This document shows, piece by piece, positions 8,527 to 17,296 of a stretch of DNA of 64,000 nucleotides (position 1 is its first letter; each line of letters opens with the position of its first letter). Source of the DNA: Phycisphaeraceae bacterium (lineage in GTDB: Bacteria > Planctomycetota > Phycisphaerae > Phycisphaerales > Phycisphaeraceae). The position numbers and the translations under genes were made by a program. The notes under the pieces are model-generated. The model saw nothing but the letters and a program-made list of their open reading frames with translations, did not search any database and had not been told where the DNA came from. The stretch is from NCBI GenBank assembly GCA_029260655.1, contig JAJDCU010000071.1:18548-82547 (forward strand), in the 5' to 3' direction.

Positions 8527-9596
8527 GTGCGGACCTCCTGATCTGTGTCGTGCTCGGTGTCGTCCTGAACCGGGTCCGACTCAGGCGCGAGCGCCGCGTG
8601 GTTGATGTCCTCAGCGCTCCGCGCGATCGCCTCTTCCATGCCGTAGTGCGGCGACCAGCTAAGCGATTCTTTAACGAGCCGGTTGGTGTACTTCAGCGGT
8701 TTAGCGCGCGCGTGCAGAGCCGCGGGACGCAGGATCGACGGGACCTTCGCCCGTCGGCTCAGGAAGAGTTTGTTCACGCCCAGGGCCAGCGAGGCAAGGA
8801 ACCGCATCACCAGCCAGGGCATGGGCAGCGACTTCATCCTCGGCTCCTGATGCCGGTTCAACGCACTCAGGTACTGTCGGTGCGTCGGCAGATCGTCGTC
8901 GATGATGTTGTACGTCTGCCCGACCGCCTGCTCTTTCTCGGCGGCGAGCACGATCGCCTGGGCGCAGTTTTCGACGTAGGTGATCGGCAGGACCGTCCGG
9001 GGGCCGACGAGCAGGCAACGGTTTGTGCCCAGCTCCATGCCCAGCCGTGCGGTCCAGAGGTTGTCTTTCCCGTAGATCACACCGGGGCGGACGATCGTGA
9101 CATGGCCTTCGTGCTCCTTGGCGAACTCGTGGGCAAGCTCCTCCTGCACCAGCTTGGTCTGGGCGTACTCATCCCGGTCTACGGGATCGTCGTCGAGCGG
9201 CGATTCCTCATCGAGTAACTCGCGGTCGCTCATCTTCAGGCAGTCGTACACCGAGAAGGTGCTCACGGCCACGAGGCGCTGGACATCGGCCTGCGCCATC
9301 GCATGGAGCAGGTTTTCGGTGGTGATGACCGTGCCGGCAAACTGGGTGTAGAAGTCCCCGGCCTTGCAGGCGGCGTTGCTGATGACCGCGTCGACACCTT
9401 GTACCAGTTCGGTAAGGCGCTCTTTGCTTCTCAGATCGGCGCGGACGATCTCGATATCCGGCTGGCCCTCCCAGCGAAGCGCCTTGATGTCAGATGCCGG
9501 GCGGACCTGGGCGCGCACGTCGTGGCCGCGCTGCACCGCCTGGGCGACGATGTGCTTGCCGAGGAACCCCGATGCGCCGGTCACCAGCAGCTTCAT
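8517..9596 (-). CDS. NAD-dependent epimerase/dehydratase (extended SDR)
   Basis: 359 residues. The NAD(P)-binding GASGFLG motif is at residues 7-13, STFSVYD carries the active-site Ser/Thr, and Y144-A-Q-T-K148 is the catalytic YxxxK. VRPGVIYG is the usual segment after the active site. The fold is that of nucleotide-sugar epimerases and reductases and of 3-beta-HSD-like enzymes; the latter subgroup fits VRPASDIKAL. In this operon it most likely makes or modifies a nucleotide or lipid-linked sugar. Stop/start overlaps (ATGA) link it to the upstream oxidoreductase and the downstream GT4. Confidence 0.88.
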   Translation of the reverse strand: MKLLVTGASGFLGKHIVAQAVQRGHDVRAQVRPASDIKALRWEGQPDIEIVRADLRSKERLTELVQGVDAVISNAACKAGDFYTQFAGTVITTENLLHAMAQADVQRLVAVSTFSVYDCLKMSDRELLDEESPLDDDPVDRDEYAQTKLVQEELAHEFAKEHEGHVTIVRPGVIYGKDNLWTARLGMELGTNRCLLVGPRTVLPITYVENCAQAIVLAAEKEQAVGQTYNIIDDDLPTHRQYLSALNRHQEPRMKSLPMPWLVMRFLASLALGVNKLFLSRRAKVPSILRPAALHARAKPLKYTNRLVKESLSWSPHYGMEEAIARSAEDINHAALAPESDPVQDDTEHDTDQEVRTCV

Positions 9597-10636
9597 ACTC
9601 GGTTGCCCTCCAAAAGCATCTGGTCGATCAGCCGGCTTGCGCGGTCCATGTCGTCAAACGTTACCGGCGGCTCGACGTCCTGTTGCAATGCTTCATATGT
9701 CCACGACAGGAACGTGTGCAGGCCCTCATACGGCGATCGCTGCATCAGCTTGTTACGCAGATTCCCAAACGACGCGCCGACCAGATTAAGCCCGTTGGCG
9801 AGTTGGTTGACGACCGGAGAGAGCTTGTCGCCGCCTTTGCGCGGCTTGATCAGGCGCATGAACGGGTGGAACAGGTCGGTCTGTACTTCGGCCCGTGTCC
9901 CGCGGACGGTCAGGGCGAAGCAGTCCGGGCCGGTGCGGCAGCTAAAGCGCAGCCGTGCGTGCTTTTCGCCTGCGACCAGGATCGCGTCCAGGTCGTCGTA
10001 CTTGAAGAGGTCGTCGCCTTGGTGGTTGCTCCAGGCGGCGCTGACCTTGTCGGGGTCGGGGATAAACCTTAGCGCCAGGTAGCTTAGGTGGGTGATAAAG
10101 TCGTGGATCACCCCGGCGGGGAGCTTGTGCGCCGGGTTGGGCAGGTTTTCATCGGCGAAGCGTCCGCCATCTCGGATCGCAAGCGCCATGCGGACGTCGA
10201 CTTCCATTACCTCGCCGAGCACGCCGTCGGCGATCAGCTTTTCGATTTTCAGCACAGGGCGGTTGAACCGGTAGTTGTGGTCTTCGACCAGGGCTCTGCC
10301 TTTGTCCTTGGCGTGTGACCACAGCGAGGTGAACTGGTCGTGGCTCAGCGCGACCGGCTTCTCGCAGATGACGTGCGCCCCGGCGTCGATACAGTCGGTC
10401 GCCAGTGCGACGTGGGTTGTTGGCGGGGTGAGGATGTGGACGACGTCGGGCTTGGCCTGGTCGAGCATCTGCTTGTAGTCGGTGTAGGACTTGATCGCAC
10501 GGAAAGTCTTGGCGGCGTAACGCGCGGCGGCGCGTGAGAGGTCACACACGGCGACGAGGTCCGCCGACTTGCTATCTGCGAGGAACTTGAGGTGCTCCGC
10601 GGAGATCTCGCCTGTCCCGATCACGGCCGACTTCAC
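9593..10636 (-). CDS. Gfo/Idh/MocA family oxidoreductase
   Basis: 347 residues. The N-terminal Rossmann motif is AVIGTGEISAEH (residues 4-15), with ILTPPTTH and the family's EKPVALS (Lys as active-site residue), then a C-terminal alpha/beta domain. Such enzymes oxidise or reduce sugars with NAD(P), for example WlbA or KijD10 in nucleotide-sugar pathways. The GTG start at 10636 abuts the stop of the preceding GT2 gene (TAA|GTG) and is preceded by AGGAGAAG. Together with the adjacent SDR it may form a two-step route to an unusual sugar. That pairing is an inference. Confidence 0.9.
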   Translation of the reverse strand: MKSAVIGTGEISAEHLKFLADSKSADLVAVCDLSRAAARYAAKTFRAIKSYTDYKQMLDQAKPDVVHILTPPTTHVALATDCIDAGAHVICEKPVALSHDQFTSLWSHAKDKGRALVEDHNYRFNRPVLKIEKLIADGVLGEVMEVDVRMALAIRDGGRFADENLPNPAHKLPAGVIHDFITHLSYLALRFIPDPDKVSAAWSNHQGDDLFKYDDLDAILVAGEKHARLRFSCRTGPDCFALTVRGTRAEVQTDLFHPFMRLIKPRKGGDKLSPVVNQLANGLNLVGASFGNLRNKLMQRSPYEGLHTFLSWTYEALQQDVEPPVTFDDMDRASRLIDQMLLEGNRV

Positions 10637-11680
10637 TTACGCTTCTCCTGCCGGGGTGGTGTTGCCCGTGGGCTTGTACTCGATGATCGTCGCCTGCTTG
10701 CCGCGCAGGCGGGTGAGCCAGTACTGCGCCTGGCCGATCGCCTCGGGTAGCTTGGCGATGGTTGCCAGTTTGGCGTAGGCCCATGCGTGTTTCGGTTTGT
10801 CACCGTGGCGGAGGCGGTCGCCGCGGACCTTGATCGCGTGCCGGGCGTAGATCACGGCCATCAGCGCCAGGCTGATCCCGTAGGTCACCCACCCCAGCCC
10901 GATCAGCGCTATCGGCAGGATCGCGCCGTAGAGCCAGGTATTTCGGGACTGTCGGACACAGTGTCGCTGCGGCGGTTTGCCGTGCATCGCGGCGCCCTGC
11001 GCATAAGCCCATCCGCCTCGGACCGAGCGCTTCCAGAACTGGCTGAACTTCGTCATTTTCGCGTCGTGCAGGGTCATCTCTTCGGCCAGACGCTGAATCA
11101 TCCACCCGGCCTGGCGTATCCGCAGACACATCTCCGGCTCCTCGCCGCAGATCAGCGCGGGGTTATACCCGTTGACCTGTTTGAGCGCCTGCACGCGCAT
11201 CATCGCGTCGCCGCCGCAGGCATTGGTTTCGCCGATGGGCGTGTCCCATTCCATGTCGCAGTGGCGGTTGTATTTGGTGGCGTCGGGGAAACGCTCGCGC
11301 CGTCGGCCGCAGACCACGGCCAGCTTGTCGTTCCCGGGGGCGGTGATCGCGGCGTGTGCGGTCTCGAGCCAGTGTTCATCCACCTCGCAGTCCCCATCCA
11401 CGAACTGTACGAACGAAAGCCCGGGCAGCTTCTCAAGCAATTTTTGAAACCCGGCGTTGCGCGCCCGCGCGGCGGTGAAGGGGACCGAGGTGTCCAGCTC
11501 CACGACCACGGTGCCTTGCTCCTTGGCGAACGCGACACTCCCGTCTCTGGAGCCGGAGTCGACGTAGATGACGGCGGCGACGCGCGGCGCGACGCTGTAG
11601 AGGCAGGCGTGCAGGGCCGCGCCCTCGTTTCGGCCGATCACCACAGCGCCGGTGTCTGATAGGGGGGCGGGGGGGCTCAC
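10637..11680 (-). CDS. GT2 glycosyltransferase with C-terminal membrane segments
   Basis: 347 residues. The GT-A signature is VVIGRNEGAAL, VIYVDSGSRDGSV and FVQFVDGDCEVDE (acidic metal site), followed by GGDAMMRVQALKQVNGYNP and ICGEEPEMCLRIRQAGW, where an acidic ED-like motif lies. Hydrophobic stretches near residues 255-290 would anchor it in the membrane. It starts with GTG at 11680 after a strong GGGAGGTGAG site, overlapping the stop of the hexapeptide acyltransferase gene by 4 bases. It is probably a rhamnosyl- or galactosyltransferase-like enzyme; specificity not readable. Confidence 0.88.
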   Translation of the reverse strand: MSPPAPLSDTGAVVIGRNEGAALHACLYSVAPRVAAVIYVDSGSRDGSVAFAKEQGTVVVELDTSVPFTAARARNAGFQKLLEKLPGLSFVQFVDGDCEVDEHWLETAHAAITAPGNDKLAVVCGRRRERFPDATKYNRHCDMEWDTPIGETNACGGDAMMRVQALKQVNGYNPALICGEEPEMCLRIRQAGWMIQRLAEEMTLHDAKMTKFSQFWKRSVRGGWAYAQGAAMHGKPPQRHCVRQSRNTWLYGAILPIALIGLGWVTYGISLALMAVIYARHAIKVRGDRLRHGDKPKHAWAYAKLATIAKLPEAIGQAQYWLTRLRGKQATIIEYKPTGNTTPAGEA

Positions 11681-12228
11681 GGTCCGCTCACCTCCCGCGA
11701 CTTGATGACAGCGGGCACACCGACGGCGAGCGCCCCGGCGGGGACGTCGGTCAACACGACCGCGTTAGCGCCGATCACCGCGTCGTCGCCGATTGTCAGC
11801 TTCCCGAGTATCTTCGCGCCCGCGCCGACGTTGACGTTCTTGCCCAGGTTCGGGGCTTCCAGTGGCTTGTCCAGGCTTCGGTTGCCGATCGTTACGCCCT
11901 GGCGGATGATGCAGCCGTCGCCGATCTTCGCGTGGCCGTGGATCACGATCCCGTGCTGGTGCTCGAAGACGACGCCCCGGCCGAGCTGGACGCTGTAGGG
12001 CAGTTCGATCCCGTACTTGTTTCGGACACGCCGGTACATCGCGCGGTAGAGCACGCTTAACGGGGCGCGCAGCAGCTTGGGGCCGACTCTCATGCGCCAC
12101 ACCCCGAAGCGCTGGACCGCAACCGCGCGGAACCCGGGCAGGGTCCAGTCCCTGCCGTGGGCGATCCAGTCCTCACGGACCTGTGCCCACAATCCGGGTC
12201 TGTCGGGTTGTTTATCCTGATCGTTCAA
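11677..12228 (-). CDS. Hexapeptide-repeat acyltransferase (serine acetyltransferase-like)
   Basis: 183 residues. The C-terminal two thirds carry left-handed beta-helix hexapeptide repeats (IVIHGHAKIGDGCIIRQGVTIGN and later GKNVNVGAGAKILGKLTIGDDAVIGANAVV). The layout is that of CysE-type acetyltransferases, including a catalytic-type His in FEHQHGIVIHG. In a polysaccharide locus such proteins usually O- or N-acetylate a sugar (WcaB-like) rather than make cysteine. The start is TTG at 12228, overlapping the upstream stop (TTGA). I favour a sugar acetyltransferase, but a true serine acetyltransferase cannot be excluded from sequence alone. Confidence 0.8.
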   Translation of the reverse strand: MNDQDKQPDRPGLWAQVREDWIAHGRDWTLPGFRAVAVQRFGVWRMRVGPKLLRAPLSVLYRAMYRRVRNKYGIELPYSVQLGRGVVFEHQHGIVIHGHAKIGDGCIIRQGVTIGNRSLDKPLEAPNLGKNVNVGAGAKILGKLTIGDDAVIGANAVVLTDVPAGALAVGVPAVIKSREVSGP

Positions 12229-13187
12229 ACCTTGGCGCCTCTGAAAAACACGCTGTGCCGGAGGAAATCATAAAGCAGTTTGGGCGGGTCCGTATCGGGC
12301 TTACGCTGGAGCCTCTGGCGGAGGCGGTATGTGGCGAAGCCAAGGGCCCAGGCGGCGTCCGCCAGGGCGGCGTAGATCAGGCCGTGGCTCTTGACGAAAT
12401 ACCGCCTGCGCGAGTCGAACCAGTAGTCGGGCCTGCGTTTGGGCGTGGCCTTGGTATCGGTGACGCCGGAAGCCTGCCCGACCAGGTGGACGACCCGGCT
12501 TTCGGGTACATACCAACAGGGCCAGCCCGCTCGCCGGGCGCGGAGGCAAAAGTCAACCTCCTCGAAATACATGAAGTAGCTTTCGTCCATCAGCCCGGCA
12601 TCGAGGAAGACCTCCCTGCGGATGATCATCGAAGCGCCGGCGACCCAATCCGTCTGGTGCGCATCGTCCCGGACCGGCGGGGCGATGCTGGCGCTGGCCA
12701 ACAGCCGGGAGACAACGCCCAGCCGAAGCCCGCCGTCGAGCTCCGATCGGATCGTCGGGAATCGGAACGCCGAGCGCTGCGGCGCGGCGTCGGGGTCTTC
12801 CAGGCGGCTGCCTGCGATCCCGGCTTTGGGGTGGGCGCGCATGAACTCGATCAGCTTGGCCACCGCGCCTCTGCGGACGACGGTGTCGGGGTTTAACAGC
12901 AGCACGAAATCGGGCGGGGTGTCGCTTTCAATCGCCGGCCGGATCGCCTGGTTGTTGCCGTAGGCGAACCCGCCGTTGCGCTCAAGCGGCATGAGCGTGG
13001 CCCATGTGTCCCAGTTGTTGTCTTCGATCGCCTGGCGGATCTGCGCGGGCGAGTCGTCGCCGGAGGCGTTGTCGGTCACGACGACACGTACATCGGGGAG
13101 GCTATGGATCTCGTCATCGAGCGAGCGCAGGCAATCGACGGTGAGGTCGGCCGTGCGGTAGTTCACGATGACGATGAGGGTGCTCAT
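12225..13187 (-). CDS. GT2 glycosyltransferase (rhamnosyltransferase/WcaA-like)
   Basis: About 320 residues. The family pattern is clear: LIVIVNYRTADLTVDCLRSL, VVVTDNASGDDS, GGFAYGNNQAIR, FVLLLNPDTVV (DxD equivalent), GASMIIRREVF and FMYFEEVDFCLRARRAGW (catalytic ED). This set marks GT2 rhamnosyltransferase-type enzymes of O-antigen and capsule loci. ATG at 13187 is taken as the start; a GTG at 13208 is also possible and neither has a strong ribosome site. It is cytoplasmic, with no clear membrane helix. Confidence 0.9.
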   Translation of the reverse strand: MSTLIVIVNYRTADLTVDCLRSLDDEIHSLPDVRVVVTDNASGDDSPAQIRQAIEDNNWDTWATLMPLERNGGFAYGNNQAIRPAIESDTPPDFVLLLNPDTVVRRGAVAKLIEFMRAHPKAGIAGSRLEDPDAAPQRSAFRFPTIRSELDGGLRLGVVSRLLASASIAPPVRDDAHQTDWVAGASMIIRREVFLDAGLMDESYFMYFEEVDFCLRARRAGWPCWYVPESRVVHLVGQASGVTDTKATPKRRPDYWFDSRRRYFVKSHGLIYAALADAAWALGFATYRLRQRLQRKPDTDPPKLLYDFLRHSVFFRGAKV

Positions 13188-13219
13188 GCGTGGTGCTTTG
13201 GGGTCCACCGAGTCAGGGT

Positions 13220-14644
13220 TCAGTGCGCTTGGGCGGCGGCGTGGCCGGGGTGTGTCTTTCGTCGGCTCGTGTTACGGGAGGCGGCTCGACGTGCCCGTCG
13301 GCGCGCCGCGGCTGCGCCGATGGCCGGGGCACTCTGACCCGCCAGGGCCCCGGCGACAAGCATGAAGACCGGGTTGATCATGGCGTTGAGCAGGTTGTCG
13401 ATCATGTAGAGGATCAGGACGACGGCCAACACCGCCGCGGCCGCGACCTGCGGGTGGGTCCAGACCCTGACCGGGAAACGCTTGAGTGTCAGCCACACAG
13501 GCAGCAGGATCGTCAGCGTCAGGCATGTCAGTCCGACCAGGCCGTTCTTGCCCAGCGCGATGACCCATTGCCCGTCGGTGATCGAGATGTCCTTGCCGTG
13601 TCGGTCGTACACACGCGAGCGGCCCCACCCGGCCCAGCCGAAGACCGGACGCTCGAACGCCTTTTCCGTCAGCAGGTTTTCATTGCTGAAGCGGGTATAC
13701 AGCGACTGGGCGCGCTTCTCTCCGACGGTGCCCTCGGCGAGGTTGACCAGGTTCATCCCGTCCCACGCCCCGGTCGCGCGCAGGCCCATGTACACCGGCG
13801 CGACGGTGATCATGAGGACGATCGGCCAGGCGATCTGTCGGCGTGCGGCGAAGAACAGCGCGCCTAGACCCATAAACAACAACAGCGCCGACGCTAACGA
13901 CTTGCTGGCCAGCGCGACGAGGAATAATGGCGGCACCAGCCAGACCGGGTGGATGCCCCGCAGCCGCCGCAGCGCGCCGGTGAACCACAGCCAGCCGCCG
14001 ATCAGTGTGGCCGACGTCATCCACGACGCGACCATCAGCCCGTGCCCCATGAAGACGGTCGGGCGGAATCCTTCGCCGCGCATAGCCTGGCGGAAGTCCG
14101 CGTGCGGGTGCGATCCGTAGACCAGGTAGTGCAGTTGCGGGCTCATCTTCAATTCGAACAGGCACAGGGGGATGTAGATCAGCCCGCCGATGAGGATGCC
14201 GATGGCCAGGTCGCGCAGGGCGGCGAGATTGGTGAAGTAGATCCGCCCGATCAGGTAGGCCAGTCCCCAGGTGACGGTCTGTTTGAGCGCCTCGGCCAGG
14301 CCGTCGTACAGCGGGTTGGTCGGGATGCCATCGCTGTTTGCCAGCGACGAGGCGATCGGGCACAGGCACCAGATAAGGATCGGCAGGTCGTACCACTTCG
14401 GGCGGAACGACAGCAGGCGGGCGTTATCGAAAACAAGCGTCCCCAGCAGCACGCCCAGGCAGGTGGCGGTCATCTTGTTGTAGGCCGGCAGCCCCTTCTC
14501 CGCCAGCACGTCTTCGTTGACCGGCAGGAACAGCCATGCCGCGATAAACGCCAGCACCACCGCTCGCCGAGGCGGCAGTATCAGGAACATCACGAGCACG
14601 ATCGGGAGCCAACCGATCAGGCTGATGGGCACCAGTGCGGTCAT
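13220..14644 (-). CDS. O-antigen ligase/polymerase-like (Wzy/WaaL) membrane protein
   Basis: 474 residues, with ten or more predicted membrane helices and a long periplasmic segment (about residues 150-215) holding HPHADFRQAMRGEGFRPTVFMGHGL. Low overall similarity, many helices and a large loop near GWAGWGRSRVYD (residues ~340-350) fit the Wzy_C/O-antigen ligase superfamily, which joins lipid-linked repeat units or transfers a finished glycan. It sits between glycosyltransferases and close to a Wzx-type flippase, the normal company of a polymerase. The tail after the last helix is Ala/Arg-rich. I cannot separate polymerase from ligase. Confidence 0.72.
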   Translation of the reverse strand: MTALVPISLIGWLPIVLVMFLILPPRRAVVLAFIAAWLFLPVNEDVLAEKGLPAYNKMTATCLGVLLGTLVFDNARLLSFRPKWYDLPILIWCLCPIASSLANSDGIPTNPLYDGLAEALKQTVTWGLAYLIGRIYFTNLAALRDLAIGILIGGLIYIPLCLFELKMSPQLHYLVYGSHPHADFRQAMRGEGFRPTVFMGHGLMVASWMTSATLIGGWLWFTGALRRLRGIHPVWLVPPLFLVALASKSLASALLLFMGLGALFFAARRQIAWPIVLMITVAPVYMGLRATGAWDGMNLVNLAEGTVGEKRAQSLYTRFSNENLLTEKAFERPVFGWAGWGRSRVYDRHGKDISITDGQWVIALGKNGLVGLTCLTLTILLPVWLTLKRFPVRVWTHPQVAAAAVLAVVLILYMIDNLLNAMINPVFMLVAGALAGQSAPAIGAAAARRRARRAASRNTSRRKTHPGHAAAQAH

Positions 14645-14763
14645 CGGGACGGTTTGCCTCGCAGGGTCATAGAATTATCGGCCCACCCACAGGCCACGAC
14701 GGATAATACGTACATCGGCGATCGGGGTTTGCCGCTACGGGAATTAGACCCCGGAAATGTCTG

Positions 14764-15690
14764 TCAAGGCCTTGGCGTCCGGCCGCCGGGCGTTACCACT
14801 TGGACCGCCCGCTTAAGCCCCTCGACCAACGCCGCCGCGTACCGGCCCGTGTGCCAGTTGCCCTTGATGCCAGGCCCGGCCGAGCCCCACGGGTCATTGC
14901 GACGCCGAGCACGTTCGAGCATCGGGACATCCAGCCCGCCCTGCTCGGTCAGGTGCCGCATGAGGTGGTTGATCAACGTGTGTCGGTTGTGCAAGGCGCT
15001 GCGCGTTTCGTAGTGGAGGATCGCCGGCGTCTTGAGGTCACCGGGCCTGTCCCGGACCTTCTGGTTGTAGTCCTGCGGCAGGACCTTCACAGACACGCCG
15101 GTGTCCATCATCGCCCGGTGAAACGCAGGCTGATCCGTGTCCCCCATCACCTGACGGGACGCCTGCCAGAACGTGTGCCACGCCTCTCCCATGCGTCGGC
15201 CGTCTGCGTTATCGCGCCAGAACACCACCCCGCTGTTGAGGTACGGCTCGATCGGCGCGGGCCATCCTAGCCGCTTGAATCCATCGAGCAGTTCGTCGCT
15301 GAAGTTGCCGCCGAGCGTGTTGTCGTCGTGTACGCCGCAGACCGCACAATCGTGCTCCCACAGCGGGCTGAGATCCCTCAACACAAGCGTGTCGATATCC
15401 AGGAACAACAGGTCACCGTCGAGGATGTCCCGCATCCGCGTTTTGAGATGCCTGGACGATGCCGGCCCGTCCTCGATGCCTGAATCCACCGTGACCAGGT
15501 CGCTCACCTCGTCGGGCAGTGCAGGGTATGCGCTTTGAATCAGCCGCTCGGTGGGTGCATCGACCATGAGGCTGACCTGCGCGTCGGCGTGGACATGCTT
15601 AAGCGTGAGGATCGCGACGTGCGCCATCACGAGCATCTGCGGATCGTCCCGGGTGGTTACGATGTAGCAGTACCGCGGACTACTGTACAT
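14764..15690 (-). CDS. GT8-like nucleotide-diphospho-sugar transferase
   Basis: 308 residues. YCYIVTTRDDPQMLVMAHVAILTLKHVH resembles the N-terminus of GT8/glycogenin-type enzymes. DGDLLFLDIDTLVLRDL contains the metal-binding DID motif, and PYLNSGVVFWRDN is the usual NSG segment that follows. DQPAFHRAMMDTG fits the acceptor side. The start at 15690 has AAGGAGCAGCAAC before it. It transfers one sugar with retention of configuration, judging by the family. It lies between the polymerase-like gene and the flippase gene with gaps of 119 and 75 bases, so it may be separately expressed. Confidence 0.75.
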   Translation of the reverse strand: MYSSPRYCYIVTTRDDPQMLVMAHVAILTLKHVHADAQVSLMVDAPTERLIQSAYPALPDEVSDLVTVDSGIEDGPASSRHLKTRMRDILDGDLLFLDIDTLVLRDLSPLWEHDCAVCGVHDDNTLGGNFSDELLDGFKRLGWPAPIEPYLNSGVVFWRDNADGRRMGEAWHTFWQASRQVMGDTDQPAFHRAMMDTGVSVKVLPQDYNQKVRDRPGDLKTPAILHYETRSALHNRHTLINHLMRHLTEQGGLDVPMLERARRRNDPWGSAGPGIKGNWHTGRYAAALVEGLKRAVQVVTPGGRTPRP

Positions 15691-15765
15691 GTTGCTGCTC
15701 CTTCATCGTTGCCGGGTGTTCATGTGTGATCTGACACCGTGCCCGGAGCCTGTTGTCTGTTGCCA

Positions 15766-17283
15766 TCACAACCATGATAGGGCGATGCGGACCAGCCAGC
15801 CGGCGCCCAGCCCCAGGCCGACGAAGACCGGCGCCAGGGCCTCGCGTCTAAGCGACAACAACCCGCGGCCCGCCATCCGCCACCACAGCACCGGCAGCGA
15901 CCCTAGTTCCGATAACGCGATGACCCAGATCACCCCGACCAACTGGCCATAGTGCCATCCGACCGGGATCCCCACCAGCAGCATCACGGTCTTGCCGAGG
16001 TTCGAGGCGAAGACGCCCTTGGAGTCCCCGATCGCCAGCAGGCAGGACACCGTCGGTGGGAGGGTGCAGGCGAAAGCGACGCGGACCGCCAGGATCTGCA
16101 GCATCCAGCCGGCGTCGGCGTATCGGCCGGGGTACAGGAACTCGACGACCTGCGTCCCCAGGACCATCAGCCCGCCCGTGGCCGGCAGCGCCAGGGCATC
16201 GAGCCGAAGCCGGACACGGTAATAGTTGTCTTTGAGCGTTTCGGGGCTTTCGCGTGCGACCCGGCTGAACGCCGGGAGGAACACGCGTCTGGAGATCTGC
16301 CAGACAAGATTCGCTAGCGATTCACTGAGGAAGTAGGCGATGCTGTAGACGCCCAGCATCGCCTTGGTCAGGTACCCCGCCAGCAGCAGACGGTCGCCCT
16401 GCGCCGCGATGAAGAGCGTGGCGGTGCTCAGGAAGATCCACCTGCCGAAGCTGATCAGGTCGTCAAAGGCCTCGCGCTCGAAGCACAGGCGGTTGGGCTC
16501 GCCCGGCAGCACGAGGTGGCTGAGGACCATCTTCAAATAAGCGGTGACCAGGCCCCCGCCGACCAGCGCCCAGACACTGTGGTAATACCAGGCCCAGCTA
16601 CACAGAGCCAGGACACCGCACACCTGTACGCCCAGTTCAAGGACGATCAGGCGGCCGATCGCAAGCCGACGGCTGGCCGTGAAGAGCTTGGTGGAGTTGA
16701 ATCCGCTGATCACGGCGGACAGCGCGGCGACACAGATCAACGGCATCAGCAGGGGGTCGGCGTAGACCGGTGGTTCGTCGGGTGATAGACGCAGCGCCAG
16801 TGGACCGACGACGAAATACAACAACGGCCCGATGACCAACGCGGCGACCAGCCCCAGGACCAGCCCGCGGACGATCTGGATCGTCCACGCCGTGTTCAAG
16901 AAGCCTGGCGATTCGCCGCGCTTGTGCTGGATGATGCTCGGGCCGATCCCGATGTCGGAAAACATCTGCAGCCCGGTGAGCACCACGGCGACCAGCGCCA
17001 TCAGCCCGAAGGCCTCGGGCAGCAGAAGACGGGTGAGGATCAGGTTGCTTGCCAGCCGGAGAAACTGCTGCGCCAGGTTCCCCGTCAGCGCCCATGCCGA
17101 ACCGCGCACCGCCAGCGTCCGGACGGAAGCCCCGTTGGTGATCGACGCGTCCGGCGCCCTGGCGTAACGGTCAGCCGCATCGTCCCGATGCGGGTCCCGC
17201 CCGTCGGCCTGGGTGTCGTCGGCGCAAGCCTCATCCGGCACCACGCGACCGGGTGTGTTGTCGACGCTGTTGCCTGGATCCAA
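15766..17283 (-). CDS. wzx: Polysaccharide flippase (Wzx/MOP superfamily)
   Basis: 505 residues with about 12-14 membrane helices. The first ~40 residues are polar, then SAWALTGNLAQQFLRLASNLILTRLLLPEAFGLMALV, a typical start of the WzxC/MOP flippase family, with SDIGIGPSIIQ and FNSTKLFTASRRLAIGRLI further along. It carries lipid-linked repeat units across the inner membrane. The TTG start at 17283 is preceded by GGAG and lies 13 bases after the stop of the large secreted protein, so the two are probably co-transcribed. Together with the Wzy-like gene at 13220 it defines a Wzx/Wzy-type pathway. Confidence 0.88.
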   Translation of the reverse strand: MDPGNSVDNTPGRVVPDEACADDTQADGRDPHRDDAADRYARAPDASITNGASVRTLAVRGSAWALTGNLAQQFLRLASNLILTRLLLPEAFGLMALVAVVLTGLQMFSDIGIGPSIIQHKRGESPGFLNTAWTIQIVRGLVLGLVAALVIGPLLYFVVGPLALRLSPDEPPVYADPLLMPLICVAALSAVISGFNSTKLFTASRRLAIGRLIVLELGVQVCGVLALCSWAWYYHSVWALVGGGLVTAYLKMVLSHLVLPGEPNRLCFEREAFDDLISFGRWIFLSTATLFIAAQGDRLLLAGYLTKAMLGVYSIAYFLSESLANLVWQISRRVFLPAFSRVARESPETLKDNYYRVRLRLDALALPATGGLMVLGTQVVEFLYPGRYADAGWMLQILAVRVAFACTLPPTVSCLLAIGDSKGVFASNLGKTVMLLVGIPVGWHYGQLVGVIWVIALSELGSLPVLWWRMAGRGLLSLRREALAPVFVGLGLGAGWLVRIALSWL

Positions 17284-17296
17284 GTCTGCTCCGTGC

